Source of the DNA: Cellulomonas sp. RIT-PI-Y
Lineage (GTDB): Bacteria > Actinomycetota > Actinomycetes > Actinomycetales > Cellulomonadaceae
Length of the DNA: 64,000 nt
Reading direction: 5' to 3'
Assembly: GCF_025642745.1 (NCBI RefSeq)
Contig: NZ_JANZKP010000013.1
Location: forward strand, 1 to 64,000
Made by a program: the position numbers and the translations under genes. Of the stretch, positions 43,140-52,640 are shown piece after piece (positions within the stretch are counted from its first letter, which is position 1; each line of letters begins with the position of its first letter). The notes under the pieces were generated by a model. The model worked only from the letters and a program-made list of their open reading frames with translations. It did not search any database and had not been told where the DNA came from.

Positions 43140-44732
43140 ATGACCATGACATCAGACGTTTCCCGACGACGGTGGTTCGCCGACCGACCGCTCGCGCTGA
43201 AGATCGGTGCTTGCCTCGCGCTGCTCGCGCTGGTGGCGGTCGCGATCACCGGGGTGGCGACCAGCCGGATGACGGCGCTCGCCGACGAGCAGGACGTGAT
43301 GCAGGCGGAGGGGATCGACCCGCTGATGAAGGTCGCCGACCTGCAGCGGGCGTTCACCCTGGTGCGGCTGGGGAACGTCCGCCTGGCGACCAACACCGCG
43401 GACGAACGGCCGGGCACCCTCGCGTCGATCCAGGACAACGAGGACCAGGTCGACGCGCTGCTGACCGAGATCGAGTCCGCGAGCCCGGAGCTGGCCGATG
43501 CGCTGACGGGTGCCGTCACGCCCTACTTCACGCTGATGACCGAGTACCAGGAGATGGTCGCGGATGCCGATCCGGGTGCCGCCGCGTTCCTGAACGCCGA
43601 CCTCACCACGGTGGCCGGTCAGGCCGACACGGAGATCAACGAGGCGATCGACGCGATCAGCGACCGCGCCATGGACAGCGCCGCCGCCAGCGACCGGCTG
43701 GTGCGCACCTCGATCCTGATGCTCTGGTCGGCGCTGGCGGCCGCCCTGGTGGTGGTGGTCGTGATCGCGGTGTCCGTGGTGCGATCGATCCTGCGGGCGG
43801 TGGGCGGCGTGCAGCGCTCGCTGGCCGCGATGGCGGCGGGTGACCTCACCGTCGAGGCGCCGGTGCTGTCGGACGACGAGATGGGCCGGATGACCGCCAG
43901 TCTGACCGCGTCGCAGCGCAGCCTGCGGGACACCCTGAGCCACGTGGTCGACACCGCGCAGACGGTGGCGTCGGCGACCGAGCAGCTGTCCGCCTCTTCC
44001 ACCCAGGTGGCCGCACTGGCCCAGGAGACCGGCGCGCAGTCCGGGACGGTGGCCTCCGCGGCCGAGCAGGTGTCCCGCAGCGTGCAGACCGTGGCCGCGG
44101 GCGCCGAGGAGATGGGCGCGTCGATCCGGGAGATCGCGCAGAACGCCTCGCAGGCGGCCAAGGTCGCCGGTCAGGCCACCGAGGTCGCGTCGGCCACCAA
44201 CGACCAGGTGTCCCGGCTGGGTCAGTCCAGCCAGGAGATCGGCAACGTGGTGAAGGTGATCACCAGCATCGCGGAGCAGACCAACCTGCTGGCGTTGAAC
44301 GCGACGATCGAGGCGGCGCGTGCGGGAGAGGCGGGCAAGGGCTTCGCGGTCGTCGCCGGTGAGGTCAAGGAGCTGGCCCAGGAGACCGCCAAGGCGACCG
44401 AGGACATCGCGCGCCGGGTGGAGGCGATCCAGGGCGACACCACCGGTGCGGTGACGGCGATCGAGGAGATCTCCTCGATCGTGGCGTCGATCAACGACTA
44501 CCAGCTCACCATCGCCAGTGCGGTGGAGGAGCAGACCGCGACCACCACGGAGATGTCCCGGTCGGTGGCCGAGGCCGCCTCGGGGTCGGGGGAGATCGCC
44601 GCGACCATCCACGAGGTCGCCGGCCAGGTCGGCTCGACCACCGAGGCGATGAGCCAGGTCGACTCGGCGGTCAACGAGCTCGCGCGGCTCGCCGCGGACC
44701 TGCGGACCCGGACCGGCCGGTTCGTCTACTGA
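43140..44732 (+). CDS. Methyl-accepting chemotaxis protein
   Basis: 530 residues. TM1 at ~20-42 ([19 protein letters not shown]), a ~150-residue periplasmic-type four-helix sensor, TM2 ~193-215 ([20 protein letters not shown]), HAMP with the [16 protein letters not shown] segment, then a long signalling coiled coil with the hairpin tip [19 protein letters not shown] and [13 protein letters not shown]. No che genes are nearby, so it is an orphan receptor that needs a chemotaxis array elsewhere. ATG at 43140 has AGGAGTTGAG. A second ATG two codons on is possible. Confidence 0.95.
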   Translation: MTMTSDVSRRRWFADRPLALKIGACLALLALVAVAITGVATSRMTALADEQDVMQAEGIDPLMKVADLQRAFTLVRLGNVRLATNTADERPGTLASIQDNEDQVDALLTEIESASPELADALTGAVTPYFTLMTEYQEMVADADPGAAAFLNADLTTVAGQADTEINEAIDAISDRAMDSAAASDRLVRTSILMLWSALAAALVVVVVIAVSVVRSILRAVGGVQRSLAAMAAGDLTVEAPVLSDDEMGRMTASLTASQRSLRDTLSHVVDTAQTVASATEQLSASSTQVAALAQETGAQSGTVASAAEQVSRSVQTVAAGAEEMGASIREIAQNASQAAKVAGQATEVASATNDQVSRLGQSSQEIGNVVKVITSIAEQTNLLALNATIEAARAGEAGKGFAVVAGEVKELAQETAKATEDIARRVEAIQGDTTGAVTAIEEISSIVASINDYQLTIASAVEEQTATTTEMSRSVAEAASGSGEIAATIHEVAGQVGSTTEAMSQVDSAVNELARLAADLRTRTGRFVY

Positions 44733-44848
44733 GCCGGGGTGCCCCGGGGTCCACCTGACGGCGTACCCCGGGATACATCCCGCGGCCGATGTGCCGACCG
44801 TGCCGGCCGGGAACGATGGACACCAGTCGTCCCCCCTCGGAGGTCATC

Positions 44849-44965
44849 GTGTCCTGGCAGGTCCTGATCGTGCTCGCGGAGTTCGCCGTGGTCTGCGCGG
44901 TGATCGGTGCCGGGACGCTGGTGCAGCGGGTGCGGCAGCGCGGTCGTGAGCAGGTCCGGCACTGA
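44849..44965 (+). CDS. 38-residue single-pass membrane microprotein
   Basis: GTG at 44849 follows a strong ribosome-binding site (CTCGGAGGTCATC). The peptide MSWQVLIVLAEFAVVCAV continues as one hydrophobic helix of ~20 residues and ends in a basic tail (RVRQRGREQVRH). The length is below usual gene-calling limits. It lies between the chemoreceptor and a convergent TetR gene. The clear ribosome-binding site and helix-plus-basic-tail design argue that it is real; function unknown. Confidence 0.55.
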   Translation: MSWQVLIVLAEFAVVCAVIGAGTLVQRVRQRGREQVRH

Positions 44966-44983
44966 CCCCGGTCGTGCCCGGCC

Positions 44984-45613
44984 TCACAGCAGCTGGTTGA
45001 TCGCCACCCGCGCGAGCATCGCGTCCCGCCGGGCCAGTGCCCGCAGCCCCGCGCCGACCTCGGCACCGAGGTCGAAGCTCGGGTCGATCAGCCAGTGCGC
45101 CTGCAGCCCGTCCCACAGCGCCATGAACTGCCGGGCGAACTGCTCGGGGTCGACGTCCGGGTGCGCCCAGCCGTCGGCCTGGAGCCGGCGCAGGAACGTC
45201 GCGTAGCTCAGCGTGATCCGCGCCCGGCGCTCCGTCATCCACCGGTGGGCCGGGTGCTCGGGATCGCCGGCCTCGGCGGCCATCGACACGAACAGCCGCA
45301 GCGAGGCCGGGTCGGCCAGCTCGTGGTTGATCGTGCGGGCCAGGGACGCGTCCGGTTCGGTGCCGGGGTCCGGTCGTCGCTCCCGGGCGGCCTGGTCCGA
45401 GCGGCTGTCGGCGTGGACCAGCGCGGCGACCAGCAGATGGTCCCGGGACGGGAACAGGTAGAGCAGCTGCGCCTCGGACAGCTCGGTGCGCCGGGCGACC
45501 TCGGTCATGGTGAGGGCGCGGTGGCCGGCGGAGCGCACGAGCTCGTACGCGACCCGGCCGACGGCCTCCTCGCGGCCGCGGGTCTTGGCGTAGGGGCCGC
45601 GGCGGGAGGTCAT
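44984..45613 (-). CDS. TetR-family transcriptional regulator
   Basis: 209 residues. TetR helix-turn-helix at ~12-58 (GREEAVGRVAYELVRSAGHR, then MTEVARRTELSEAQLLYLFPS). The C-terminal domain contains LRLFVSMAAEAGDPEHPAHRW and FARQFMALWDGLQAHWL, as in the TetR_C_6-like group. ATG at 45613; upstream in-frame residues belong to the divergent promoter region. TACGCT lies eight bases before it. Divergent to the LytTR regulator by 77 bp, and may regulate that or itself. Confidence 0.9.
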   Translation of the reverse strand: MTSRRGPYAKTRGREEAVGRVAYELVRSAGHRALTMTEVARRTELSEAQLLYLFPSRDHLLVAALVHADSRSDQAARERRPDPGTEPDASLARTINHELADPASLRLFVSMAAEAGDPEHPAHRWMTERRARITLSYATFLRRLQADGWAHPDVDPEQFARQFMALWDGLQAHWLIDPSFDLGAEVGAGLRALARRDAMLARVAINQLL

Positions 45614-45690
45614 GGGGTCAGAGCGTACTGCTGCCGGGGCGAATTTCGAGTGGAGTAGATTTTGCGCCTCAGCCCCCACGGAGGACGCCG

Positions 45691-46395
45691 ATGTTCACCA
45701 TCACCATGGCCGAGGACGACCCCGCCGACGCCGCGCAGCTGGCCGGTCAGATCCGGCGCTACGCCCGCGAGCGCGGGATCGAGATCGCGCTCACCCGGCA
45801 CGCCGACGGCGCCGCGCTGATCGAGGCGCACGACGGCGCGACGGACCTGCTGCTCCTGGACGTGGTGCTGCCCGACCTGGACGGCTTCTCCGTGGCGGAA
45901 CGGATCCGGCAGCGCGACCGGCTGGTGGACATCGTCTTCGCCACCGGCGCCGCGACCGAGGCGGTGCGCGGGTACGCGGTCGACGCCCTGGGCTATCTGG
46001 TGAAGCCGGTGCGCTACCCGGCGCTGGCCCGGGAGCTCGACCGCGCCGTGGAGCGCGCCGGGCGCCGGGGCGGGCAGCCGGTGCTCCTGGACGCGGTCGG
46101 CGGTCCGCTCCGCCTGGACCCGGCGCAGATCGTGGCCTTCGAGGGCTCCCGGCGGCAGGTGCTCGTGCACACGCTGGACGGCCGGCACCTGGTGCGCGGC
46201 CCGCTCAAGGCGCTGGAGGAGCAGGTCGGCGAGCGGGGGTTCTACCGCTGCCACCACGGCTTCCTGGTCGGTCTGCGGCACGTGGTCACCGCCAGGCAGG
46301 ACTCCTGCGAGACGGTCACCCGTCAGCGGATCCCGGTCAGCCGGGCCCGTCGGCAGGGCTTCCTGGCGGCGCTCACCGACTACCTGGGTGCCTGA
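45691..46395 (+). CDS. LytTR-family response regulator
   Basis: 234 residues. Receiver domain: AEDDPADAAQLAGQI, Asp acceptor in LLLLDVVLPDLDGFSV, ATGAATEAVRGYAVDALGYL and Lys in LVKPVRY. LytTR DNA-binding domain in the C-terminal ~100 residues: IVAFEGSRRQVLVHTLDGRH, FYRCHHGFLVGLRHV. No kinase is adjacent, so it is an orphan regulator in this window. GGAGG lies nine bases before the ATG. A GH3 membrane enzyme follows 192 bp downstream. Confidence 0.92.
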   Translation: MFTITMAEDDPADAAQLAGQIRRYARERGIEIALTRHADGAALIEAHDGATDLLLLDVVLPDLDGFSVAERIRQRDRLVDIVFATGAATEAVRGYAVDALGYLVKPVRYPALARELDRAVERAGRRGGQPVLLDAVGGPLRLDPAQIVAFEGSRRQVLVHTLDGRHLVRGPLKALEEQVGERGFYRCHHGFLVGLRHVVTARQDSCETVTRQRIPVSRARRQGFLAALTDYLGA

Positions 46396-46415
46396 CAGCC
46401 TGTGCCGCTGGCAGG
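46391..46415 (+). terminator. Hairpin overlapping the LytTR gene stop
   Basis: CCTGACAGC pairs with GCTGGCAGG (8 of 9 positions) around a 7-base loop, starting at the last codon of the LytTR gene. No T-run follows. It may separate that gene from the GH3 gene. Confidence 0.38.
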
Positions 46416-46587
46416 ACCAGTTGTTCCGCGCCCGTCGGAATTCCAGTGCCCTCGTGTTTCGATCTGCCCGCACCACAGCACCAGCTGTCCACGGCGGGCG
46501 TCGCTGACGACCCCGGCCGACGGCGTGCGCGCGCAGGGGAGCGCCGCCGCCCGGTCCACGCCGTCGATCCACGAGATGAGGCCAATG

Positions 46588-49452
46588 ATGTCCAGGAAGC
46601 ACCCCCGGCGGCTGTCCACGCCGGCGGCGGTCGGCGTGTACGCACTGTGCGCCGCCCTCGCCGGCGGGCTCGTCGTCGGCAACGTCTACGCCCAGAAGTA
46701 CTCGGACCTGGTCTCCGTGTACCTGGACCAGCCCACCCAGAAGGTGGTCACCGCCGAGGGCGAGGACGCCGACTACTTCACCAGCGACTTCAGCTCGGAC
46801 GAGGAGCGCCAGGCGTACCTCGCGGACGTCGGCACCCGGATCGGCGAGGAGGGCATCACCCTGCTGGCGAACGACGGCGCCCTGCCGCTCGCCGAGGGCG
46901 CCCGGCTCAGCGTGTTCGGCCAGAGCTCGGTCGACCCGGTCTACGGCGGCACCGGCGCGGGATCGCTGGACACCACCCAGGCCGTCGACCTGGAGGACTC
47001 CCTCACCGACGCGGGCTTCACGATCAACCCGACGCTGCGCGACTTCTACACCGACGGCGCGGGCAAGGACTACCGCCGCTCGATCCCGGACGTCTACGGC
47101 GAGGGCGAGTTCGCGGTGAACGAGGTGCCGCAGAGCGCCTACTCCGCGGACGTCACCGCCTCCTACGCCGACTACGACGACGCCGCGCTGGTCGTGCTGG
47201 CCCGCTCCGGCGGTGAGAGCAAGGACCTGATCGCCACCGGAGACCCGGGGGACGGGACCTACCTGCAGCTCACCGACGACGAGCGCGACCTGCTCACCGC
47301 GGTGACCGGTTCCTTCGACACCGTCGTGGTGCTGCTGAACACCCAGAACCCGGTCGAGCTGGGCTTCCTGGACGAGTACGACGTCGACGCGGCCCTGTGG
47401 GTCGGCGCCTTCGGCGAGACCGGCGCCACCGCGGTCGGCCGGGTGCTGGACGGCGAGGTCAACCCCTCCGGCGCGCTGGTCGACACCTACGCCTACGACT
47501 CGCTGAGCGCCCCGAGCATCGAGAACCTCGGCTCCTACGACATCGTCAACAGCGAGGTCGACCGCGGGAACAAGTACCTGGTCTACGCCGAGGGCATCTA
47601 CGTCGGGTACCGGTACTACGAGACCCGGTACGAGGACGTGGTGCTCGGCACCGAGCAGTCCACCGCCTACGACTACGCCGACCAGGTGCAGTTCCCGTTC
47701 GGCTTCGGGGAGTCCTACACCGACTTCACCTGGTCCGACTACACCGTCACCGAGGGCGAGGACGCCTATGACGTCAGCGTCACGGTCACCAACGCCGGTG
47801 ACGTGGCGGGCAAGGACGTGGTCCAGGTCTACCTGCAGCAGCCGTACACGGACTACGACCGGCAGAACGGGATCGAGAAGTCCGCGGTCGAGCTGGCCGG
47901 GTACGCCAAGACCGCCGAGATCGAGCCCGGTGCCACCGAGACGGTCACCGTCTCCGTCCCGCGCGAGCTGATGCGGACCTACGACGCCCAGGGCGCCGGC
48001 ACCTACGTGGTCGACGCCGGTGACTACTACCTGGCCGCGGGCACCGACGCGCACGACGCGCTGAACAACGTCCTGGCCGCCAAGGGCCGCACCGTCGCCG
48101 ACGGGATGACCGCCGACGGCGACGCCGACCTGACCTGGACCACCACCGTCGACAGCCTGGACACCACCACCTACGCCACGGCCGACACCGGCACCGCGAT
48201 CGTCAACCGGTTCGACGACGCCGACGTCCGCACCTACGACGCCGACTTCACCTACCTGAGCCGCTCGGACTGGACCGGCACCTGGCCGACCACCTACGCC
48301 GACGGCAGCTGGACCGCCCCGGAGCAGCTGCTGGCCGACCTGGAGATCCCGGACGTCGACGACCCCGATGCCGAGCAGCCCGTCCTGGACACCGTCAGCG
48401 ACGAGTACGGCGAGCTCAACGCGGCCACCCTGGTCGGCCAGGACTACGACGCCCCCGCCTGGGACGCGCTGCTGGACCAGATGTCAGCCACCGAGCTGGA
48501 CGAGCTGACCCGGATCGGCGGCTACGCGACCAAGCGGGTGGACTCGATCCAGCTGCCCGCCACCGTCGACAAGGACGGCCCCGCCGGGATCTCCGACACC
48601 CTGGTGGGCGGCCAGAGCGGCATGGGCTACCCGCCCGCGATCGTGCTGGCCTCCTCCTGGAACGACGACCTGGCCCAGGAGTTCGGCGCGGCGATCGGCG
48701 AGGACTCGCTCGATCTGGGCGTGACCGGCTGGTACGGCCCGGCGATGAACATCCACCGCTCGCCGTACAGCGGCCGGAACTTCGAGTACTTCGCCGAGGA
48801 CGGCCGGCTCTCCGGGCGGATGGCCGCCGCGGTGATCGAGGGCGCCCAGTCGAAGGGCGTGCTGGTCTTCATGAAGCACTTCGTCCTCAACGACCAGGAG
48901 ACCGACCGGATCGGCCTCGCCACCTTCGCCGACGAGCAGACCATCCGCGAGCTGTACCTGACCGCCTTCGAGCTGCCGGTCCGCGAGGCCGACGCCCGGG
49001 GCGCGATGGCCGGGATGAACCGGATCGGGGCCCGCTGGGTCGGAGCGCACGAGGGTCTGATGACCGGCACCCTGCGCGACGAGTGGGGATTCCGCGGCGT
49101 GGTGATCACCGACCAGGCGTCGTTCTCGGTCTTCGCCTACGAGGACCTGCGCGCCGGACTGGCCGCAGGCACCGACCTCTGGCTGAACACCGACGCGTCG
49201 CTGTGGAAGCTGTCCGACGACCAGCTCACCCCGTCAGTCCTGACCGACATGCGGCGGGCGTCGCACAACATCGCCTACGCGATCACGGCCAGCAACGCGA
49301 TGAACGGCCTGTCCTCCGGCAGCCAGCTGGTCTCGGTCACCCCGCTCTGGAAGCAGGCGCTGATCGGCGCGGATGTGGTGATCGGCCTGCTCCTGGTCGG
49401 CGGCGTGTTCCTCACCACCCGCACGCTGGTCCGCCAGCGCCGCACCGCCTGA
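46588..49452 (+). CDS. Membrane-anchored, circularly permuted GH3 glycosidase
   Basis: 954 residues. The usual GH3 order is rearranged. The alpha/beta-sandwich half comes first (~85-330: GEEGITLLANDGALPL, GTGAGSLDTT, LNTQNPVELGF), then an FnIII-like domain (~365-490: FPFGFGESYTDF, VTVTNAGDVAGKDVVQVYLQ). The TIM barrel is last (~620-905: DGPAGISDT, GWYGPAMNIHRSPYSGRNFE, MKHFVLNDQE, and RGVVITDQAS with the nucleophile Asp ~842). Helices at ~11-33 and ~923-945 anchor both ends, so the enzyme is probably displayed outside. The ATG at 46588 has GAGG six bases upstream. Beta-glucosidase or a related exo-activity is likely. Confidence 0.87.
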   Translation: MSRKHPRRLSTPAAVGVYALCAALAGGLVVGNVYAQKYSDLVSVYLDQPTQKVVTAEGEDADYFTSDFSSDEERQAYLADVGTRIGEEGITLLANDGALPLAEGARLSVFGQSSVDPVYGGTGAGSLDTTQAVDLEDSLTDAGFTINPTLRDFYTDGAGKDYRRSIPDVYGEGEFAVNEVPQSAYSADVTASYADYDDAALVVLARSGGESKDLIATGDPGDGTYLQLTDDERDLLTAVTGSFDTVVVLLNTQNPVELGFLDEYDVDAALWVGAFGETGATAVGRVLDGEVNPSGALVDTYAYDSLSAPSIENLGSYDIVNSEVDRGNKYLVYAEGIYVGYRYYETRYEDVVLGTEQSTAYDYADQVQFPFGFGESYTDFTWSDYTVTEGEDAYDVSVTVTNAGDVAGKDVVQVYLQQPYTDYDRQNGIEKSAVELAGYAKTAEIEPGATETVTVSVPRELMRTYDAQGAGTYVVDAGDYYLAAGTDAHDALNNVLAAKGRTVADGMTADGDADLTWTTTVDSLDTTTYATADTGTAIVNRFDDADVRTYDADFTYLSRSDWTGTWPTTYADGSWTAPEQLLADLEIPDVDDPDAEQPVLDTVSDEYGELNAATLVGQDYDAPAWDALLDQMSATELDELTRIGGYATKRVDSIQLPATVDKDGPAGISDTLVGGQSGMGYPPAIVLASSWNDDLAQEFGAAIGEDSLDLGVTGWYGPAMNIHRSPYSGRNFEYFAEDGRLSGRMAAAVIEGAQSKGVLVFMKHFVLNDQETDRIGLATFADEQTIRELYLTAFELPVREADARGAMAGMNRIGARWVGAHEGLMTGTLRDEWGFRGVVITDQASFSVFAYEDLRAGLAAGTDLWLNTDASLWKLSDDQLTPSVLTDMRRASHNIAYAITASNAMNGLSSGSQLVSVTPLWKQALIGADVVIGLLLVGGVFLTTRTLVRQRRTA

Positions 49453-49462
49453 CACGAACACC

Positions 49463-49503
49463 CCGGCCCGGCCCCGCGACACGACCGCGGGTGCCGGGCC
49501 CGG
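49463..49503 (+). terminator. Strong GC hairpin after the GH3 gene
   Basis: CCGGCCCGGC-CCCGCG pairs with CGCGGG-T-GCCGGGCCCGG around a 7-base loop, starting 10 bases after the stop. This is the most stable-looking hairpin near a gene end in this window. The rest of the 314-bp gap to 49767 is taken by repeat copy B and GC-rich spacer without an evident gene. Confidence 0.6.
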
Positions 49504-49609
49504 CCGCGCCGTGACCCGTCCCGGGCGGGCCGTCGGGGACCGCCGCCACATCCTCCGGACCCGCCGCACGACATCGGTACATCCGCGCTCGGTCTGCGGT
49601 CGCCCCAAG

Positions 49610-49701
49610 CGAGTTCGGTACATCGGCCCCGAGTTCGGTACCCCGGCGACCGAACTCAGCACCGATGTGCCGAACTCGGCCGCGCGACGTACCGAACTCG
49701 G
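49610..49701. repeat. 69-bp nested palindromic repeat, copy B, plus one extra unit
   Basis: CGAGTTCGGTAC occurs at 49610 and 49630, followed by inverted units near 49648 and 49668; 49610-49678 has the same 69-bp length and 20-bp period as copy A (8761-8829). The outer arms pair over CGAGTTCGG-ACATCGG. An additional inverted unit, GTACCGAACTCGG, lies at 49689-49701, and a partial one (ATCGGTACATC) near 49573. Located between the convergent GH3 and MMPL genes. Confidence 0.8.
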
Positions 49702-49766
49702 CTGGCCGCGAGTGCCGCCCGGGCCCGCGCGCCGCCCGGCCGAGCACGCCGCGCGGCTCCCGGCGG

Positions 49767-51872
49767 TCAGTCGCGGGCCGTGACCAGCTCCCGGGGCTCC
49801 GGTGCGCCCTCGACCGACAGGTGCGGGGTCACCCGGTCCGCCCAGCGGGGGTACCACCAGTTGCGCCGGCCGATCAGGTGCATCAGCGCGGGCACCAGCG
49901 TCAGCCGGACCAGGAAGGCGTCCACCAGCACCGCGATCGCCAGCCCGATCCCGATCGCCGACACGATCCTCTCCCCGGAGAACCCGAACGAGCTGAACAC
50001 CGCGAGCATGATCGTGGCGGCGGTCGCGATCACCCGGCCGGTCTCCGCGACGCCGACCCGGACCGCACGGCCGTTGTCCCGGGTGTGCGACCACTCCTCG
50101 TGCATCCGGGAGACCAGGAACACCTGGTAGTCCATCGACAGCCCGAACATCACCCCGACGATGATCACCGGCACGATGTACATGATCGGCGCCCCGGACC
50201 CGACCCCGAGCAGCCCCGCCCCCCAGCCGAACTGGAAGATCGCGGTGATCGCGCCGAGCCCGACCGCCAGGGTGACCAGGTTGGTCAGCGCCCCGACCAG
50301 AGGGACCAGCACGCTGCGGAACGCGATCATCAGCAGCAGGAACCCGAGCACGGCGACCAGCCCCAGGTAGAGCGGCAGCTTGCTCATCAGGGCCTCGGCG
50401 ATGTCGATGTTGGTCGCCGTCTCCCCGCCGACGTACACCGTGACGCCGGAGTCCGGGATCACCTCGGTGCGCAGCCGGTCGACCAGCTGCTGGGTCTCCT
50501 CGGCCTGCGCGCTGGTGGTGGGGGTCACGGCGGCGACCGCCACGGTCTGCCCGTCCTGGACCGGCACCGACCGCACGGCCGCGACCCCCGGCACCTCGGG
50601 CAGCTCCTCGGTCAGCGCGGTGAACGCCTGCGCGGCGGCGGCGTCCGGGAGCTCGGCGACCAGCACCAGTGTCGCGTCGACGCCCTCGCCGAAGGCCGGT
50701 CCCATCAGGTCGGCGTACTCCCGGGTCGGCGATCCGACCGGGTCGGACGAGGCATCGGCGTTCCCGACCCGCATGCTCAGCGCGGGCACCGCGAGCGCGA
50801 CCAGCACCACCAGGACGCCGGCGGCGATCCGGCGGGGTGCCGCGCGCAGCACCAGGGCCCACCGTGCGGACAACGGCGCGGCGTGCGAGCCCTCGACCAG
50901 CCCGGCGCGCTGCTTGCGGGACAGCACCCGGGTGCCCAGCATGCCGAGCAGCGCGGGCAACAGGGTGATCGCCGCGGCCACCGTGAACAGCACCGTCACG
51001 GCGGCGGCCTGACCCATCCCGGTCAGCACCTCCATCCCGACCACGGCCATCCCGAGCAGCGCCACCACCACGGTCAGTCCGGCGAACACCACCGCGCGGC
51101 CGGAGGTGGTCACCGCCTGCGTGATCGCGTCCGGGACCGAGCTCCCGGCCACCAGCGCCTTGCGGAACCGGTTGACGATGAACAGCGCGTAGTCGATGCC
51201 CACGCCCAGGCCGATCAACGCGGCCATGGTCAGGGAGGTCGAGTCCAGGTCGACCGCGTGCGCGGCGATCATCACGACCAGCAGCGACGCCCCCACCCCG
51301 GTGATGCCGGTCAGGATCGGCAGCGCGGCCGCCCACCCGGAGCGGAACACCAGCAGCAGGATCACCAGGGCCGCGATCAGCCCGATCGCCTCCGGCCCGT
51401 GCGAGGGCTCCGGCTGCTCGGTGAAGGCCGTGCCCCCGACCGCGACCGTCAGACCGTCGTCGGCGTACCTGTCGGTGACCTCCCGGACCTGGTCGACGTC
51501 GACCTGGTCGGTGGTGGTCAGCGTGGCGAAGGCGGTGTCCCCGCTGATCTGCCGGGCGCCCTGATCGCCGTACGGGCTCGCGACGTCCTCGACGCCGGGC
51601 AGTGCTGCCAGCTCGGCCAGCATCGGGTCGACCTCGGCCTGGACGGCGGGGCCGTCGACGTCGGCCGCCTGCCAGACCACCGTGCCGGTCGAGGTGTCCG
51701 AGCTGCCCATCAGGGCGTAGGCCCGGGACGACTCGCTGTCCGGGAGGGTAGTGGCGGTGGTGAACGCGGCGCCCATCCCGAGGGCGGCGACCGCGAGCCC
51801 CACCAGGAGCACCACCCACCCGACGACGACGGCCCTGCGCCGTCGATAGCTGAACTGCGCGAGACCTGACAC
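49767..51872 (-). CDS. MMPL/RND-family membrane transporter
   Basis: 701 residues with two repeats of one plus five helices. Each repeat has a large external loop (~45-165 and ~375-490) and an RND helix block with GLGVGIDYALFIVNRFRKAL, the charged TM4 motif, and VGVMFGLSMDYQVFLVSRMH in the second half. Actinobacterial MMPL proteins move lipids, glycolipids or siderophores. GTG at 51872 has GAGGAG eight bases away. It lies 91 bp downstream of a two-component operon on the same strand; a CGGACGTCCG palindrome at 51900-51909 just before it could be a regulator site. Confidence 0.93.
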   Translation of the reverse strand: MSGLAQFSYRRRRAVVVGWVVLLVGLAVAALGMGAAFTTATTLPDSESSRAYALMGSSDTSTGTVVWQAADVDGPAVQAEVDPMLAELAALPGVEDVASPYGDQGARQISGDTAFATLTTTDQVDVDQVREVTDRYADDGLTVAVGGTAFTEQPEPSHGPEAIGLIAALVILLLVFRSGWAAALPILTGITGVGASLLVVMIAAHAVDLDSTSLTMAALIGLGVGIDYALFIVNRFRKALVAGSSVPDAITQAVTTSGRAVVFAGLTVVVALLGMAVVGMEVLTGMGQAAAVTVLFTVAAAITLLPALLGMLGTRVLSRKQRAGLVEGSHAAPLSARWALVLRAAPRRIAAGVLVVLVALAVPALSMRVGNADASSDPVGSPTREYADLMGPAFGEGVDATLVLVAELPDAAAAQAFTALTEELPEVPGVAAVRSVPVQDGQTVAVAAVTPTTSAQAEETQQLVDRLRTEVIPDSGVTVYVGGETATNIDIAEALMSKLPLYLGLVAVLGFLLLMIAFRSVLVPLVGALTNLVTLAVGLGAITAIFQFGWGAGLLGVGSGAPIMYIVPVIIVGVMFGLSMDYQVFLVSRMHEEWSHTRDNGRAVRVGVAETGRVIATAATIMLAVFSSFGFSGERIVSAIGIGLAIAVLVDAFLVRLTLVPALMHLIGRRNWWYPRWADRVTPHLSVEGAPEPRELVTARD

Positions 51873-51962
51873 GTGAGACTCCTCGGGACGACCGTCGTTC
51901 GGACGTCCGTCAGCCTCGGTCGCCCGGCCCTGCCCGGTCGTCGGCCGGGCGCGGTGATCGGG

Positions 51963-52640
51963 CTACCGCGACGGCGGTACCTCGGCGAGCCCGGCCTCGT
52001 ACGCCAGGTAGACCAGCTGGGCGCGGTCCCGCGCACCCGTCTTCATCATGGCCCGGTTCACGTGGGTCTTGGCGGTCGCCGGGCTGATGAACAGCCGGGC
52101 CGCGATCTCGGTGTTGGACAGCCCGGCGGCGACCAGCGTGGTGATCTCCCGCTCGCGCTCGGTCAGCTCCGCCATCCCCGGCACCGCGGCACGGTCGCGC
52201 GGCTCCGGCCGGTCCAGCACCGAGGCGATCACCGCGCGGGTCGCAGCGGGGGACAGCAGCTGCTCACCGGCCGCCACGGTCCGGATCGCCTCGATCAGCG
52301 CCCCGGGCTCGACCCCCTTGCCGAGGAACCCGCTCGCCCCGGCCCGGAGCGCCCCGAGCACCAGGTCGTCGTTCTCGAAGGTGGTGAGGATCAGCACCCG
52401 CACCCCGGCCAACGACTCATCCGCGGTGATCCGCCGGGTCGCCTCGATGCCGTCCATGTCCGGCATCCGGATGTCCATCAGCACCAGATCGGCCAGCGCC
52501 TCGCGGGCCAGCCGCACCGCCTCCGCACCGGTGGAGGCCTCACCGACCACCTCCAGGTCAGGGGTGGCCTCCAGCAGCAGCCGGAAGGTGGCGCGCAGCA
52601 GCGCCTGGTCGTCGGCGAGCAGCACCCGGATCGGGGTCAT
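51963..52640 (-). CDS. LuxR/NarL-family response regulator
   Basis: 225 residues. Receiver: LLADDQALLRATFRLLLEA, acceptor Asp in DLVLMDIRMPDMDG, LILTTFEND, Lys in GFLGKGVEPG. GerE domain: LTEREREITTLVAAGLSNTEI, and AKTHVNRAMMKTGARDRAQL. ATG at 52640 overlaps the kinase stop by four bases, so the pair is coupled. The MMPL transporter downstream is the probable target. Confidence 0.94.
   Translation of the reverse strand: MTPIRVLLADDQALLRATFRLLLEATPDLEVVGEASTGAEAVRLAREALADLVLMDIRMPDMDGIEATRRITADESLAGVRVLILTTFENDDLVLGALRAGASGFLGKGVEPGALIEAIRTVAAGEQLLSPAATRAVIASVLDRPEPRDRAAVPGMAELTEREREITTLVAAGLSNTEIAARLFISPATAKTHVNRAMMKTGARDRAQLVYLAYEAGLAEVPPSR

Noticed and set aside
49453-49766. Gene in the 314-bp gap after GH3
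   Set aside because: Open frames here are short, lack ribosome-binding sites and merely translate the repeat; the gap is explained by a terminator and repeat copy B.
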